Shown: positions 47,762 to 58,209, counted from the stretch's first letter. The stretch is 64,000 nucleotides of DNA from Pacificimonas pallii (GCF_019204005.1 NZ_JAGSPA010000003.1:496001-560000); one strand, 5' to 3'. Numbers and translations: made by a program. Notes: a model not told the origin generated them from the letters alone.

Positions 47762-48457
47762 TCAGGACAGGAACAGCGGCAAGATCACCGCCGCGATCAA
47801 CCCCGCGACCGCCATGGCCAGCGCCGCCGCCGCGCCCGCCCCTGCATTGCTCCGCATCAACATATCCGTGCCGACAATATGCCCGGCAAGGCCGGTGCTT
47901 AGGCCCAGCGTATCGTCATCGTCCAGCTTCAGCCATTTCAGCAGCGGCGGCACGGTCAATGCGCCGATCATCCCCGTCGCGATGACCAGTCCCGCCGCAA
48001 GCGGCGGCGGCCCGCCCAGCCGTTCCATCAGCGCGATGGCGAAGCCGCTCGACACCGTCTTCGCGCTGATCGCCTGTACGAAATCCAGCGGCAGCCCGAA
48101 CAGCCGCGCGGCAAAATAGGCGCTCGCAATGCCGAATGCGGTGCCGATCGCCAGCGCCCCCAGAATCGGCAGCAGCAATCTGATCCGGCCGGAAAGCCGT
48201 TCCACCAGCACATAGCCAAGCGCCACGATCGCCAGGTCCAGCGCTCCCATCAACGGCCGCGCGGCGATGACATAATCCTCCACAGTCACGGACAGCGCCC
48301 ACAGCATGGCGCCCGTGATCAGCGCTCCGCCCAGCACCGGATTGGCCAGCGGATGTCCGCCCGCCAGCCGCGCCGCGCCGCGCGCCGCGACAAAGGCCAT
48401 CAGCGTCAGAAGGCACGCCGCCGCCCCGCGCCACATATCCTCGGTCAGCATCATCAT
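47762..48457 (-). CDS. lrgB: LrgB-family membrane protein
   Basis: A 231-residue protein with about six to seven membrane segments and the LrgB/YohK motif TVSSGFAIALMERLGGPPPLAAGLV (around residue 135). LrgA and LrgB act as an antiholin-like pair or as a pyruvate/small acid carrier in other bacteria. Its start overlaps the lrgA stop by four bases. Confidence 0.85.
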   Translation of the reverse strand: MMMLTEDMWRGAAACLLTLMAFVAARGAARLAGGHPLANPVLGGALITGAMLWALSVTVEDYVIAARPLMGALDLAIVALGYVLVERLSGRIRLLLPILGALAIGTAFGIASAYFAARLFGLPLDFVQAISAKTVSSGFAIALMERLGGPPPLAAGLVIATGMIGALTVPPLLKWLKLDDDDTLGLSTGLAGHIVGTDMLMRSNAGAGAAAALAMAVAGLIAAVILPLFLS

Positions 48458-48804
48458 CGCCGCAGCATCCTGTAGCTCAGCGCCGTCACCAGCCCGGTCA
48501 GCGGTGTGGTGACCAGCAGGATGACCGCCACGGGAACCAGATGTGCCTGCACCTCATCGGCGAACAGCATCACCCCCACAAAGGGCGGCACGATAAACGC
48601 GCCCAGCAGGCCGGTCATCAAGATCGAGGCCCGCGCCACCCGCGCCCTCAGTTTCGGTGCCAGCGCCATGACGCCCGCGAACAGCGCCATGCCAATGATC
48701 GCGGGCGGCAGCGGGATGCCGGTCACCATGACCAGCACATCGCCGGCAAGGGCGAACAACGCCAGCACGGTCAGTCCGCCCACAAGTTCGATTGCCCGTT
48801 TCAT
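48454..48804 (-). CDS. lrgA: CidA/LrgA-family membrane protein
   Basis: A 116-residue protein with four membrane segments and the family motif GIPLPPAIIGMALF, then FIVPPFVGVMLFADEVQAHL. I start at ATG 48804, six bases after AAGG; ATG 48810 touches that site. It is the first gene of the lrgA-lrgB pair. Confidence 0.85.
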   Translation of the reverse strand: MKRAIELVGGLTVLALFALAGDVLVMVTGIPLPPAIIGMALFAGVMALAPKLRARVARASILMTGLLGAFIVPPFVGVMLFADEVQAHLVPVAVILLVTTPLTGLVTALSYRMLRR

Positions 48805-48910
48805 CGCCATCCTTATTCGGCGCGGCAGCGCGGGTGACAAGCGCTTTCACCCGGCAAAGGGCTTCCGCTGACGCTTGCGGCGGCCCTGCGCGCGCTTTAA
48901 CGCACGTGCC

Positions 48911-49198
48911 ATGCCCGATTTCGCCATTACCTGCCTCGACAAGCCGGACGCCGGTTCCCTGCGCGCGGACACACGTCCCGCGCATCTTGAATATATCGCG
49001 ACGAAAACAGACGACCTTATCGTTGCCGGTCCGTTGCTCGATGATGCGGACGCGCCCATGGGTTCGCTGATTATCTGTGCGTTCGCCAGCAGGGAGGAGG
49101 CGGAGACCTTCGCGGCCGGCGATCCCTATGCAAAAGCCGGCCTGTTCGCGAGCGTGACGATCACGCCCTGGCGTCAGGTGTACCCTCCCCGGTCATGA
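48911..49198 (+). CDS. YciI-family protein
   Basis: A 95-residue protein with the YciI fold pattern: [26 protein letters not shown], with the conserved His/Asp pair, and [13 protein letters not shown]. Family members are small dehydratase- or hydrolase-like proteins of mostly unknown role. ATG 48911 is the likely start. The stop overlaps the metX start by four bases, so it belongs to the methionine operon. Confidence 0.85.
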   Translation: MPDFAITCLDKPDAGSLRADTRPAHLEYIATKTDDLIVAGPLLDDADAPMGSLIICAFASREEAETFAAGDPYAKAGLFASVTITPWRQVYPPRS

Positions 49199-50292
49199 AC
49201 GGCGATCGGGGCGCGGCGGGAACTGTCGCCAGTCTTGGTGAACTCGGTCTCGATTCGGGCGAGACCCTGCCCGCGCTCGACGTGGCCTATGAAACATATG
49301 GCACGCTGAACGAAGACCGCTCCAATGCCGTCCTGATCTGCCACGCCTTGACGATGGATCAATATGCGGCGTCCACGCATCCGGTGACGGGAAAGCCGGG
49401 CTGGTGGCTCGGCATGATCGGGCCCGGCAAGCCGATCGACACGAACCGCGCCTTCGTCATCTGCTCCAATGTCCTCGGGTCCTGCCTCGGCACGTCGGGT
49501 CCGACCAGCATGGCCCCCGACGGCGCGCCCTGGGCCATGCGTTTCCCGGTCATCACCATCGCGGACATGGTGCGCGCGCAGGCAAAGCTGATCGACCATC
49601 TTGGCATCGACAGGCTGCACGCGGTCGTCGGCGGCTCCATGGGCGGCATGCAGGTGCTCAATTGGGACGCGCTTTATCCAGAACGCCTCGACAATGCCGT
49701 GGTGATCGCCAGCGCCGCACGCCACTCCGCGCAGAACATCGCGTTTCACGAAGTGGGGCGGCAGGCGATCATGGCCGACCCGAACTGGAATGGCGGCGAT
49801 TACCATCGCGGCGAGGCGCCCAGCGCGGGCCTCGCCGTCGCACGCATGGCCGCGCACATCACGTATCTGTCAGAAGCGGGCCTGACCGAGAAATTCGGCC
49901 GCCGCCTGCAGGATCGCGATGCGAAAAGCTTCGGCTTCGACGCGGATTTCCAGGTCGAATCCTATCTCCGTCATCAGGGCATCGCCTTTGTCGACCGGTT
50001 CGATGCGAATTCCTATCTCTACATCACGCGCGCCATGGACTATTTCGATCTGGCGGAGGCGCATGGCGGCAAGCTCGCCGCCGCGTTCGAGGGGACATCG
50101 ACCCGCTTCTGCGTGGTGAGTTTCGACACCGACTGGCTTTATCCCACGTCGGAATCGCGCGAAATCGTGCACGCGCTCAATGCCGCCGGTGCCGAGGTCA
50201 GCTTCGTCGAGCTGTCCAGCCCCTTCGGACATGACGCCTTCCTGCTGGAGTCGCCGGAACTCAACCGGATCGTCGCGGGATTCCTCGGATGA
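49195..50292 (+). CDS. metX: Homoserine O-acyltransferase MetX
   Basis: A 365-residue alpha/beta-hydrolase-fold enzyme that acylates L-homoserine, the first step to methionine. The nucleophile Ser148 is in [10 protein letters not shown], the Asp is in SFDTDWLYP and the His in FGHDAFLLE. Acetyl or succinyl use cannot be told by eye. The gene overlaps metW by four bases. Confidence 0.95.
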   Translation: MNGDRGAAGTVASLGELGLDSGETLPALDVAYETYGTLNEDRSNAVLICHALTMDQYAASTHPVTGKPGWWLGMIGPGKPIDTNRAFVICSNVLGSCLGTSGPTSMAPDGAPWAMRFPVITIADMVRAQAKLIDHLGIDRLHAVVGGSMGGMQVLNWDALYPERLDNAVVIASAARHSAQNIAFHEVGRQAIMADPNWNGGDYHRGEAPSAGLAVARMAAHITYLSEAGLTEKFGRRLQDRDAKSFGFDADFQVESYLRHQGIAFVDRFDANSYLYITRAMDYFDLAEAHGGKLAAAFEGTSTRFCVVSFDTDWLYPTSESREIVHALNAAGAEVSFVELSSPFGHDAFLLESPELNRIVAGFLG

Positions 50293-50882
50293 CGTCGCTG
50301 CGCCCGGATCTGCGCGTGATCGCGAAACAGGTCCCCCATGGGGCCAGCCTGCTCGATATTGGCTGCGGTGAAGGCGCGCTGATGGCCAATCTCAAGGCGG
50401 ACAAGGCCGTGCGCGCCCGCGGCCTGGAACTCGACCCTGCCAATGTCGCCGCTGCCGTCGGCAAGGGGCTCAGCGTCGTCCAGGGCGATGCCGATACCGA
50501 CCTTGGCAATTACATGACGGGCAGTTTCGACTATGCCGTGCTGTCTCAGACGCTGCAGACCGTGCACCGCCCTGATTTGGTGCTTTCGGAACTGCTTCGC
50601 ATTGGCCAGCGCGCCTTTGTCAGTTTCCCGAATTTCGCGCATTGGCGTGTCCGCGCCAGCCTGATGTTCGGCGGCCGCATGCCGGTGACGCGCCTGCTCC
50701 CGGAACGCTGGTACGACACGCCCAACATCCATCATGTCACCATCGCCGACTTTCGCGCGATGGCGGATGAACTGGGGGCGTCGATAGAACAGCAATGGTT
50801 CCTGTCCGGTGACAGCAGCACCGCTGCGACGGCGGCAAACCTTCTGGCGGAACACGCCGTGTTCCTGCTGAAAAAACATTGA
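50289..50882 (+). CDS. metW: Methionine biosynthesis protein MetW
   Basis: A 197-residue methyltransferase-fold protein ([17 protein letters not shown] near residue 22; [15 protein letters not shown]). MetW forms a complex with MetX in proteobacteria and is needed for its activity, so the tight overlap with metX makes sense. Confidence 0.94.
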   Translation: MTSLRPDLRVIAKQVPHGASLLDIGCGEGALMANLKADKAVRARGLELDPANVAAAVGKGLSVVQGDADTDLGNYMTGSFDYAVLSQTLQTVHRPDLVLSELLRIGQRAFVSFPNFAHWRVRASLMFGGRMPVTRLLPERWYDTPNIHHVTIADFRAMADELGASIEQQWFLSGDSSTAATAANLLAEHAVFLLKKH

Positions 50883-50983
50883 TCCTGCGTGATAAAGTGT
50901 CGGCCCGCTTTACACCTGACAAACCGTTTACCAATTAAGTGACTGCTTTCACGTTTTGGCACATGCCTTGCTTGGCACGCGCT

Positions 50984-51250
50984 ATGATCACACGCGTCAC
51001 CAACCTGTTCGTTCTCAAAAACGGGTTTGAAGCCGGGCTCGTGATTTATGCCCTTGCACTCGGCGGCGCGATCCGCGGCCTGGAATATCTTGAACAATAT
51101 CCGGGTGGATTTGGCTGGACTCTGCTTGTCGCATGCCTGCTGACGGTCTTGATCGCAGGCGCCAGCCTGGTCGATGGTGTCAGGTTCCGGCGCGCGCGGC
51201 GGCAGGAGCCGCAGCGGTTCGCACGGGTCGTGTCGCGCGCGCGGCGCTGA
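50984..51250 (+). CDS. Small membrane protein, unknown
   Basis: An 88-residue protein with two membrane segments (about residues 14-32 and 42-63) and a very basic tail (RFRRARRQEPQRFARVVSRARR). I prefer ATG 50984 (MITRVTNLFVLKNGFEAG) to ATG 50939. The last 71 bases overlap the convergent methyltransferase gene. I do not recognise a family with a function. Confidence 0.55.
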   Translation: MITRVTNLFVLKNGFEAGLVIYALALGGAIRGLEYLEQYPGGFGWTLLVACLLTVLIAGASLVDGVRFRRARRQEPQRFARVVSRARR

Positions 51251-51908
51251 CGGCGGGCCGCGCAGGCAGGGCACCGCCCGACTTCCGCGCCAGTACGAAA
51301 TGAATACCGCCCAGGCCCGGCGCGATCCTTGTCAGCGGCGCATCCAGCCATCTCAGCCCTGTCAGTGGCGGCGCGACCAGCGCTGTCTTCCACGATACCG
51401 GCGTGAAATCATTTGCCTGTAGCACACGGGTCAGCTCGCCGCGTCCATAGGGATGCCCCAGCCCGAAAGGCGTTTTTTCAAAATGCGTCCACAGGCCCGC
51501 CCGGTTGGGAACGATCAGGATCAACTCCCCTGCCGGTGACAATACGCGGTTGAGTTCTGCAAGAATGTCATCCGCACGGCCATGTTCCAGCGCATGCACC
51601 ACCAGCGTCTGATCGAACAGCGCGCCGGGAAAGGGCAGCGCCGCGGGATCGCCGCTCACCGCGCAATTGTCGTGCCCCCTCAGCGGCCAGCGGCGCCCAC
51701 CCTGATCCGCAGGTCGCAGCATGGCGATCCGTTCGAACCGCTTGGGGTTCAATCCCGTCAGCAGCGGCGCGGCATAGCCGACGGCAAGAAAGCGCTTGTC
51801 CGGTCCTGACCTGACCACCGGGGCAATGATCTGCGCAAGGCGGTGCGCCGTCCGGCGGCCATCGCGCCCCGCGTAAAATGTACGAAAATCTGTGGCCACC
51901 GGACGCAT
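51180..51908 (-). CDS. SAM-dependent methyltransferase, type 11
   Basis: A 242-residue protein with a methyltransferase core: FLAVGYAAPLL in place of the usual glycine loop, LPFPGALFDQTLVVHALEH (about 88-106) and ELNRVLSPAGELILIVPNRAGLW. The SAM loop lacks the normal GxGxG, so binding should be tested. In many alphaproteobacteria this gene sits beside gloB; here it does not. The C-terminus is Ala/Arg-rich. Confidence 0.75.
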   Translation of the reverse strand: MRPVATDFRTFYAGRDGRRTAHRLAQIIAPVVRSGPDKRFLAVGYAAPLLTGLNPKRFERIAMLRPADQGGRRWPLRGHDNCAVSGDPAALPFPGALFDQTLVVHALEHGRADDILAELNRVLSPAGELILIVPNRAGLWTHFEKTPFGLGHPYGRGELTRVLQANDFTPVSWKTALVAPPLTGLRWLDAPLTRIAPGLGGIHFVLARKSGGALPARPAVSAARATRPVRTAAAPAAARAGT

Positions 51909-51978
51909 GTGCGAAACATGGGTACGTATCTATATTTTGTCGAGAGCGCCGCGTGGCCGTCCATGCGCGAATATGGTG

Positions 51979-53694
51979 TCAGGCGGCTCTCAGCGACGAC
52001 GCGAATTCCTGGGACGCGGCGAGGAGCGCGCGTGAACGCTCGGCAAGATCCTTCGCCGACAGGCTGGCATTCTCGGTCAGCCGTTCCGCCTCGCGCGCCA
52101 TGTCCATCGCCCCTGAAAGGCCCGTCGAGACCTGGTCGACATCGTGACTGGCGCTCTTTGCATTTCGGTCTATGTCCTCGGTCGCACCGCGCTGCGCCTG
52201 CGCGGCGTCAGCGATTTCCACGCTCAGCGTGTTCATTTCCGCAATCTGCACGCGAATGTCGGCGAACTGCTCCGCCAGGGCGCCGGTGCCAAGCTCAAGT
52301 TCCCTCAGCTGACCGCCAATTTCCGTGGTCGCGGCGGCAACCTTCGATGACAGCATCTTCACTTCATTCGCAACGACGGCGAACCCGCGCCCCGCTTCAC
52401 CCGCGCGTGCGGACTCTATGGTGGCGTTCAGCGCCAGCAGGTTCGTCTGGGACGCGAAATCGGCGATCGTCGAGACGATCTTTTCCAGCCCGTTCGCGCG
52501 CTCCGCCAGCGCGGCCATGGCATTATCGCCGGCGGATACATTCGCATCGATGCGGCGATTGAGGTCGGCCTGCCGCGCCGCCCGTTCTTCCAGCGCGCCA
52601 GAGACTTCGGCCAGGTTCGCGGCCGAGCCGGCAATGTCTTCCGCTGCGCGCGCCGCATTGCCCGCGACCGCATCGACATCGCCCGTCGCCGCCATGCTCT
52701 TGGCCGCCAGCTCACGCATGTTCGAGGCGTCGGCTTCCACAAGGGCGATGGTATCGCTGATATCCCTGACGATCTCGCCGATGGTCGCTTCAAAGGCCGC
52801 CGCCACCGCGTTTCGCTCTCGTTCGCGCGATGTCGCCGCGTCCTGACGCACGGTCAGCTCCGCCTGCGACGCCTTCAGATTTGCGGCATCGGCAAGTTTT
52901 TTCGCTTTCGCGCGCTCGCGCTCCGCCTGCAACGCCTGTTCGGCACTCTCCAGCCGGGCGCGCTGGGCCGCGATCAACTCCTCACCGGCAGCGTGCGCAC
53001 GCACGAAGATCAGACAGTTCACCAATGCGGCGCGGAGGAGGACGATCCCGAATACAGGCACCAGCATATGGAACAGCGGCGGCGGCGGATACGGGCTTTG
53101 CGTCACCACCACTCCCGCGGCGGCCAGCGAAACGATAAGGAAGATAAGGCACGCGCGGGGCATCAGCGCATGCAGCACCGTCCCCAACGCCGCCATGGCG
53201 ATCAGGAATGGCACCAGAAGGGTATAGATCGGCGCTTCGGGGGACGTCGCGATGGTCAACGCAAGACCGGCCCAGCCAACCCCCGTCAGCAGGACGAATA
53301 TTTCGTACCGCGTGAGGTTCTTTTCGATTGACCGCACCGACAGGTCACTTCGTGTCATCACCAGGCTGCCCGATAGTCCCAGGTAGATGATCGCCGTCCA
53401 GGGCAGGACCGCCCAGATCGAGACCAGGTCGGCATAATAAAAGGCCATGAGCGGCGCGATGAGCATACCGGTGATGCACGACATCGGCAGCGCCGCCAGC
53501 GCCGCGTTCATCTGCGCGATTTGCGTGCGCCGTCCCGCATCGTCCACAGGGCGGAGGAACATCTTCAGTTCCTGCCCCATGCTGTTATGCGTCAGCAGGC
53601 TGGCAATAGAGGCGACGGCAGACTGAACGGGAGTATTCGGCGTCTCCGCGCCCTGCGCACTGGTCGGCATTTCAGAATCTGGCACCGTCTGCAT
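51979..53694 (-). CDS. Methyl-accepting chemotaxis-type protein with a membrane-embedded sensor
   Basis: A 571-residue receptor. The first 230 residues form about six membrane segments with no periplasmic ligand domain. A charged coiled coil (about 235-300) leads into the signalling domain; the hairpin tip is [22 protein letters not shown] plus [21 protein letters not shown]. It likely senses a membrane property or redox state, or works apart from swimming. No che genes are adjacent. Confidence 0.88.
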   Translation of the reverse strand: MQTVPDSEMPTSAQGAETPNTPVQSAVASIASLLTHNSMGQELKMFLRPVDDAGRRTQIAQMNAALAALPMSCITGMLIAPLMAFYYADLVSIWAVLPWTAIIYLGLSGSLVMTRSDLSVRSIEKNLTRYEIFVLLTGVGWAGLALTIATSPEAPIYTLLVPFLIAMAALGTVLHALMPRACLIFLIVSLAAAGVVVTQSPYPPPPLFHMLVPVFGIVLLRAALVNCLIFVRAHAAGEELIAAQRARLESAEQALQAERERAKAKKLADAANLKASQAELTVRQDAATSRERERNAVAAAFEATIGEIVRDISDTIALVEADASNMRELAAKSMAATGDVDAVAGNAARAAEDIAGSAANLAEVSGALEERAARQADLNRRIDANVSAGDNAMAALAERANGLEKIVSTIADFASQTNLLALNATIESARAGEAGRGFAVVANEVKMLSSKVAAATTEIGGQLRELELGTGALAEQFADIRVQIAEMNTLSVEIADAAQAQRGATEDIDRNAKSASHDVDQVSTGLSGAMDMAREAERLTENASLSAKDLAERSRALLAASQEFASSLRAA

Positions 53695-53759
53695 CGCCCC
53701 GGCATAAATGCAGACACCCTAAACCTTGGTTAATGCAATAAACCGCGCAGAAACCGGGG

Positions 53760-54932
53760 TCACCGCTCGATCGTCAGCGCAATTCCCATACCGCCGCCAA
53801 TGCACAATGTGGCAAGACCCTTCTTCGCATCCCGGCGCTGCATTTCATGCAGCAGGGTGGTGAGGATACGCGCGCCAGAGGCACCGATCGGATGACCGAT
53901 GGCGATCGCGCCGCCATTGACATTTACCTTGTCCGCATCCCAGCCGAGTTCCCTGCCCACGGACAGGGCCTGCGCCGCGAACGCTTCATTGGCCTCGATC
54001 AGGTCAAGATCACCCACGGACCACCCGGCCTTCTCCAGCGCCTTTTTCGACGCCGGGACCGGCCCGATGCCCATATAGGCGGGGTCGACACCGCAGCTCG
54101 CCCAGCTCTTGACGCGGCCCAGCACCGGCGCGCCGCGCGTCTGCGCTTCGGCGGCGCTCATCAGCACGATGGCGGCCGCGCCGTCATTCAGTCCGCTTGC
54201 ATTGGCGGCCGTGACGCTGCCTTCCTTGGTGAAGGCGGGGCGCAGGCCGCTAATGCCCTCCAGCGTGGCGCCGTCACGGATATATTCATCGGTATCGACC
54301 ACCGTCTCGCCCTTGCGGGTCTTCAGCGTCACGGGCGCGATTTCATTCCTGAAATGTCCCGCATTGCGCGCCGCTTCCGCCTTGTTCTGGCTGGCAACGG
54401 CGAACGCGTCCTGCTCTTCGCGGGTGATCTGGTATTTCTCAGCCAGATTTTCCGCCGTCTGCCCCATATGATAGCCATTGAACGCGTCCCACAGGCCATC
54501 GCGGATCATGGTGTCGACCAGCTGCAGATCGCCCATCTTCTGGCCCGCGCGCAGCGCCTGCGCGTGCGGCGACATGGACATGTTCTCCTGCCCGCCCGCG
54601 ATCACGACGCTCGCATCGCCCAGCGCGATCTGCTGCGCGCCAATGGCAACCGCGCGCAGGCCCGAACCGCAGACCTGGTTCACACCGTAGGCCGGGGCCG
54701 ATTCATGAATACCGGCGTTGATCGCCGCCTGCCGCGCCGGGTTCTGGCCCTGTGCCGCGGTCAGCACCTGTCCCAGGATCACTTCCGAGACATCGTTGCC
54801 GCCAATTCCCGAAGCCTCCATTGCCGCGACAAGAGCTGTCCGGCCAAGTTCATGCGCGGGCGTGCCTGCGAAACTGCCGAGGAAGCTGCCCACCGGCGTA
54901 CGTTTTGCTGCGGTGATGACGACGTCGTTCAT
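53760..54932 (-). CDS. phaA: Acetyl-CoA acetyltransferase (thiolase)
   Basis: A 390-residue biosynthetic-type thiolase that joins two acetyl-CoA to acetoacetyl-CoA. The acyl cysteine is in [11 protein letters not shown] (about residue 88), the His in [11 protein letters not shown] (about 347) and the second Cys in [11 protein letters not shown] (about 377). It lies next to PHA-linked genes, so a role in polyhydroxyalkanoate precursor supply is likely, though general acetoacetyl-CoA supply is also possible. Confidence 0.92.
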   Translation of the reverse strand: MNDVVITAAKRTPVGSFLGSFAGTPAHELGRTALVAAMEASGIGGNDVSEVILGQVLTAAQGQNPARQAAINAGIHESAPAYGVNQVCGSGLRAVAIGAQQIALGDASVVIAGGQENMSMSPHAQALRAGQKMGDLQLVDTMIRDGLWDAFNGYHMGQTAENLAEKYQITREEQDAFAVASQNKAEAARNAGHFRNEIAPVTLKTRKGETVVDTDEYIRDGATLEGISGLRPAFTKEGSVTAANASGLNDGAAAIVLMSAAEAQTRGAPVLGRVKSWASCGVDPAYMGIGPVPASKKALEKAGWSVGDLDLIEANEAFAAQALSVGRELGWDADKVNVNGGAIAIGHPIGASGARILTTLLHEMQRRDAKKGLATLCIGGGMGIALTIER

Positions 54933-54965
54933 GATCCTGTCTCCTTAAAACTTGCTGCGCTGCAC

Positions 54966-56066
54966 CTAAAGACTACGTATCCATTGATCCAGTGGTTCCC
55001 ACAAAAGCGGTCGCGCGCGGCTGCCAGCGACCATGCCGACATGACCGCATGCGACGTGCCGGTCGTCGGGCGAACGCGGCGCGGCGGCCGCCGGAACGAT
55101 CCTGTCGGTCGACGATATGAAGTTCACCCATGGCACTTTTATGGCGTCCTGCGTCACGGGCACATCGCAAATGCGCCATTCGCCATGTCCAGTCTTGTTG
55201 CCGCCGAACAGCCCCTCAAAGGTGTCGGCCAGCGCGGGCAGTGTCAGCGGCGCACCGCCATTGGCCCAGTCCTCCATCGCTTCGAACCGCCGCGCCTCTG
55301 CATCATCCGCCGCCATCGCCGCATAATGTTCGAACTTGCGAACGGGCGCGCCGGGGTCCAGCGACCAGAAGGCGGGCTGCAGCATGTTCATCGGCACGCT
55401 GCCAAGCGGCACCGCAATTGGCTTTGTCCGCTGCCAGAACGCCGCCAGCCCGTCTCGCCGCTCGTCCGTATATCCAGAAAAATCCCATGGCGCCGCGATG
55501 GTCGCGAGCGCCGCTGCCCCGCCGCGCGCCGCGACCGCCATCGCCAGCGTTCCGCCAAGACAATATCCGGCCACCACCGGCCGCCCCAGCCCGGCCAGCA
55601 GCCGCTCGATCCTGAGCACATAGTCGGCAAGGTCATAGGCGCGCTCCGCCGCTGCCGGTGTGCCCCAGTCGATCAGATATACCCGCCGGCCCCGCGCCGC
55701 GAACCAGCGCATCATCGACCGCTCCTCGTCCAGATCGAGAATATCCGGTGGATTCACCAGTGACGGTATGAAGACCACCGCCCTCCCCTCACCCCCGCCA
55801 TAGGAAAGCAGCCGCGTCCCGCCGTCTTCCGCGACGACGTCCGGCGGCGGCATCGGCGCGGCGCGCGGCGCGTCCTGATACCGCCGGACAGCCGCCATCA
55901 CACGCGCGCGCCGTGCGGCATCGTCTTTTACTTCGGCGTGCACCAGTTGCCAGAACAGTGGCAGTGGATGCGGGCCCCGGCCACGTTCAGCCTGACCATA
56001 TTGCTGCGCAGCATTTTTCCGTGCTAGGCTGTTCGCATCCGCAGCATTGGAATCAGACCTTGGCAA
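54966..56066 (-). CDS. Alpha/beta hydrolase, PHA-synthase-like
   Basis: A hydrolase-fold protein of up to 366 residues. The nucleophile elbow is AGYCLGGTLAMA, with Cys rather than Ser, as in PHA synthases; FIPSLVNPPDILDLDEERSMMRWFAARG and the late SSTDRIVP and GHVGM (Asp, His) fit the same group. It is shorter than true PhaC, so depolymerase or another acyl role is open. The start is uncertain: TTG 56066 has GGAGGAAG 5 bases upstream but overlaps phaR on the other strand; GTG 55943 would remove the conserved HPLPLFW region. Confidence 0.8.
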   Translation of the reverse strand: MPRSDSNAADANSLARKNAAQQYGQAERGRGPHPLPLFWQLVHAEVKDDAARRARVMAAVRRYQDAPRAAPMPPPDVVAEDGGTRLLSYGGGEGRAVVFIPSLVNPPDILDLDEERSMMRWFAARGRRVYLIDWGTPAAAERAYDLADYVLRIERLLAGLGRPVVAGYCLGGTLAMAVAARGGAAALATIAAPWDFSGYTDERRDGLAAFWQRTKPIAVPLGSVPMNMLQPAFWSLDPGAPVRKFEHYAAMAADDAEARRFEAMEDWANGGAPLTLPALADTFEGLFGGNKTGHGEWRICDVPVTQDAIKVPWVNFISSTDRIVPAAAAPRSPDDRHVACGHVGMVAGSRARPLLWEPLDQWIRSL

Positions 56067-56623
56067 AAACTTCCTCCGGAAAATCCGATGCGGGCGACCC
56101 CATCATTATCAAGAAATACGCCAATCGCCGCCTCTATAATACGGGCACCTCCAGCTATATCACGCTCGATCACCTCGCCGGGATGACGCGCGATGGCACC
56201 GACTTCAAAGTGGTCGATGCCAAGTCCGGCGCCGACATCACCCGCACTGTTTTGACGCAGATCATCATGGATGAAGAGGCGGGCGGCCAGACCATGCTGC
56301 CCACCAGTTTCCTGCGCGAAATCATCAGCCTCTACGGCAACCAGATGCAGGCCATGGTGCCCTCCTATCTGGAGGCGAGCATGTCCGCGCTGCGCCGCAA
56401 CCAGGCGGAATTCGCCAAATCCATGTTGGGGGCGTCGAACCCCTTCGCGTCCCTCGCGCAGCAGAACATGAAGATATTCGAGGCCGCGTTCACCGGCGGC
56501 AAGACGAAGGCGGCGCAGCCCGCCGACTCCGACCCGGCCCCCGCCCCCGCAAAGGATAGCGAAGTCGAGGAGCTGAAAGCCGAACTTGCGGCTATGCAGG
56601 CAAAACTCGACCGCCTTGGCTGA
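56060..56623 (+). CDS. phaR: Polyhydroxyalkanoate synthesis regulator PhaR
   Basis: A 187-residue regulator. The N-terminal PHB/PHA accumulation DNA-binding domain reads IIIKKYANRRLYNTGTSSYI (residues about 13-32), followed by the middle domain with TMLPTSFLREIISLYGNQMQ. PhaR binds PHA granules and DNA and represses phasin and PHA genes. The start seems to be TTG 56060. The protein ends in a short coiled coil (EVEELKAELAAMQAKLDRL). Confidence 0.9.
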   Translation: MAKTSSGKSDAGDPIIIKKYANRRLYNTGTSSYITLDHLAGMTRDGTDFKVVDAKSGADITRTVLTQIIMDEEAGGQTMLPTSFLREIISLYGNQMQAMVPSYLEASMSALRRNQAEFAKSMLGASNPFASLAQQNMKIFEAAFTGGKTKAAQPADSDPAPAPAKDSEVEELKAELAAMQAKLDRLG

Positions 56624-56693
56624 CGTGCCTTTCCGGTTCAGCCGCCCGGCATCGTTCACCGTGTAAATACGGGGCCACCCGAACCGCGCGCTA

Positions 56694-57119
56694 TCAGCGG
56701 ATCCAGCCCTGCGTGGCGGCGCGGCGCGAATACCAGACGGCAAATATCCCGATGATAATCACCAGCGCGGGCATGATCGCCGATGCGGCGCCCAGCACCG
56801 CGAACACCCCGCTAAACGCCAGCCACCAGATGAACTGCGCGGCGGCGGCGACCAGCGATATGAGGAACAAAGGGCGCGCCTGACGCCGCCGCAGCAACAG
56901 CAGAATGGCCGCCAGCAGGCCGGCCCAGACAGCGATGGCGAACGCCGCCGCGGCCCATATGGGTGTCGCCTCGTACAAAGCGCGGATGTCCGGTTCCAGC
57001 GTCGATATGTCCATCGTCACATTATTCAGATACATGGCGCAGCCCGCCGCTTCCCACAGCAACAGCAACGCGGACACGAGCCAGAACGCAAGCGGCGGCT
57101 TGTTCGTCACATCATTCAT
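56694..57119 (-). CDS. Membrane protein, unknown
   Basis: A 141-residue protein with four membrane segments (about residues 11-30, 53-75, 82-104, 110-130) and a basic tail (YSRRAATQGWIR). Three ATG codons in a row end at 57119; GGGGAG just upstream favours the second or third. It resembles the small sugar-related or DUF membrane proteins of sphingomonads, without a known function. Confidence 0.65.
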   Translation of the reverse strand: MNDVTNKPPLAFWLVSALLLLWEAAGCAMYLNNVTMDISTLEPDIRALYEATPIWAAAAFAIAVWAGLLAAILLLLRRRQARPLFLISLVAAAAQFIWWLAFSGVFAVLGAASAIMPALVIIIGIFAVWYSRRAATQGWIR

Positions 57120-57651
57120 CATCATCTCCCCCCATTTCATCGAAAACGAGGGTTCTAGCCAGCCACCGCCGCCATGCCAAATCCGCGCGAACGCGTGGCT
57201 TGCCATGTCGACTGGCAGAGCTTGTGCAGTCCGCGGATCGATTCCATCATTCTTTGAGAAATATCCTGATCGTTCGATCTTTGGTCCGCGTCGCTGAGGA
57301 GCTCTGGTGAAGATGCCAGCCGTGCTGCGCGATGGACATCGCAATCCCTAGTGCGGCGAGACTATTTCATATCATCGGGTGCGCATGCCGATAACATCAT
57401 GCGCGCGTTCTGGATATTGACCCGCCCCATCAGCATCCCTTCGTCGGCCACATTTGGCTCAACTCAAAGGGCTCGGGCTTTATGGATGTCGTTGGCCGGG
57501 ACGCGGAGATTGTCGGAAACTAAATCGCGGGAAACCAGTCTCGGCGGTCTGACCGCGAAGCCGGCACCTCCCAACAGACAATATGCGAACCATTGGTAAA
57601 ATGGCGGAAAAGGGCCGCCTCCTGCAATGATGAGGAGGCGGCCGAAGTCGC
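57120..57651. other. Intergenic stretch with a possible decayed gene
   Basis: About 530 bases without an intact gene. On the minus strand from about 57600 to 57362 a frame with a single internal stop (57466-57464) reads protein-like text such as VSRDLVSDNLRVPANDIHK and VADEGMLMGRVNIQNARMM. The words DNLRVPAND recall acyl-CoA-dehydrogenase-type proteins, but the match is short. The rest shows nothing I can name. Confidence 0.3.
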
Positions 57652-58191
57652 TCAGGCCTGGGAGAGGCGGCCCGAGACAGGTATCCCGTGGAGAACCGTC
57701 ATGGCGTTCGGGCTGAAATTGACCGCAGCCTCCTCGATCGCCTTCAGGGTCGCCGGATCGGCATCGGCATCGACTTCGATATGATATTCGATCCCTGACA
57801 TCTTCACCTGCGCATGTTCGCGCAGATTGAGAAAGCCAGCGAGGTCGAGGCTGCCGGTGACCGTTACCTTGAGCGAGCGCAACTCGATCTCGCGAACCGA
57901 TGCGTTCACAGCGAAACCGACCATGATGCAGGCACCTACGCCCGACATGAGATATTCCTGCGGCGTCGGCCCCTGGCTCTCGCCGAGCAGCTGCGGGGGT
58001 TCGTCAACAATCCAGGTGAAATCCCGCGCGATCTCCTCGCCCCCCAGACGCATTGGCAGCGATCTCACTTCGCCGCGCACGCCCTGTTGCCATTCGATCT
58101 CAATGCCATATTCGGCAATACCGCCAGCGGGATCCTGCGTGATCGCATCCCGCGCGCCCTGAAGCGCGTCCACATCAACCTTGTTAAGCAT
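57652..58191 (-). CDS. OsmC-family protein lacking the second active-site cysteine
   Basis: A 179-residue OsmC/Ohr-fold protein. The first family cysteine is present (C88 in SGVGACIMVGF). The place of the second, usually a Cys-Pro in the C-terminal helix, reads NFSPNAMTV with Ser160. Classic OsmC peroxidases need both cysteines, so this one is probably not a normal thiol peroxidase. It follows the PLP lyase gene by 18 bases on the same strand. Confidence 0.85.
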   Translation of the reverse strand: MLNKVDVDALQGARDAITQDPAGGIAEYGIEIEWQQGVRGEVRSLPMRLGGEEIARDFTWIVDEPPQLLGESQGPTPQEYLMSGVGACIMVGFAVNASVREIELRSLKVTVTGSLDLAGFLNLREHAQVKMSGIEYHIEVDADADPATLKAIEEAAVNFSPNAMTVLHGIPVSGRLSQA

Positions 58192-58209
58192 AAAAAACCT
58201 TTCCAGTGT

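Noticed and set aside
54966-56066. Calling this gene phaC (class I PHA synthase)
   Set aside because: It has the Cys nucleophile motif but is about 200 residues shorter than class I synthases, so I keep a general name.
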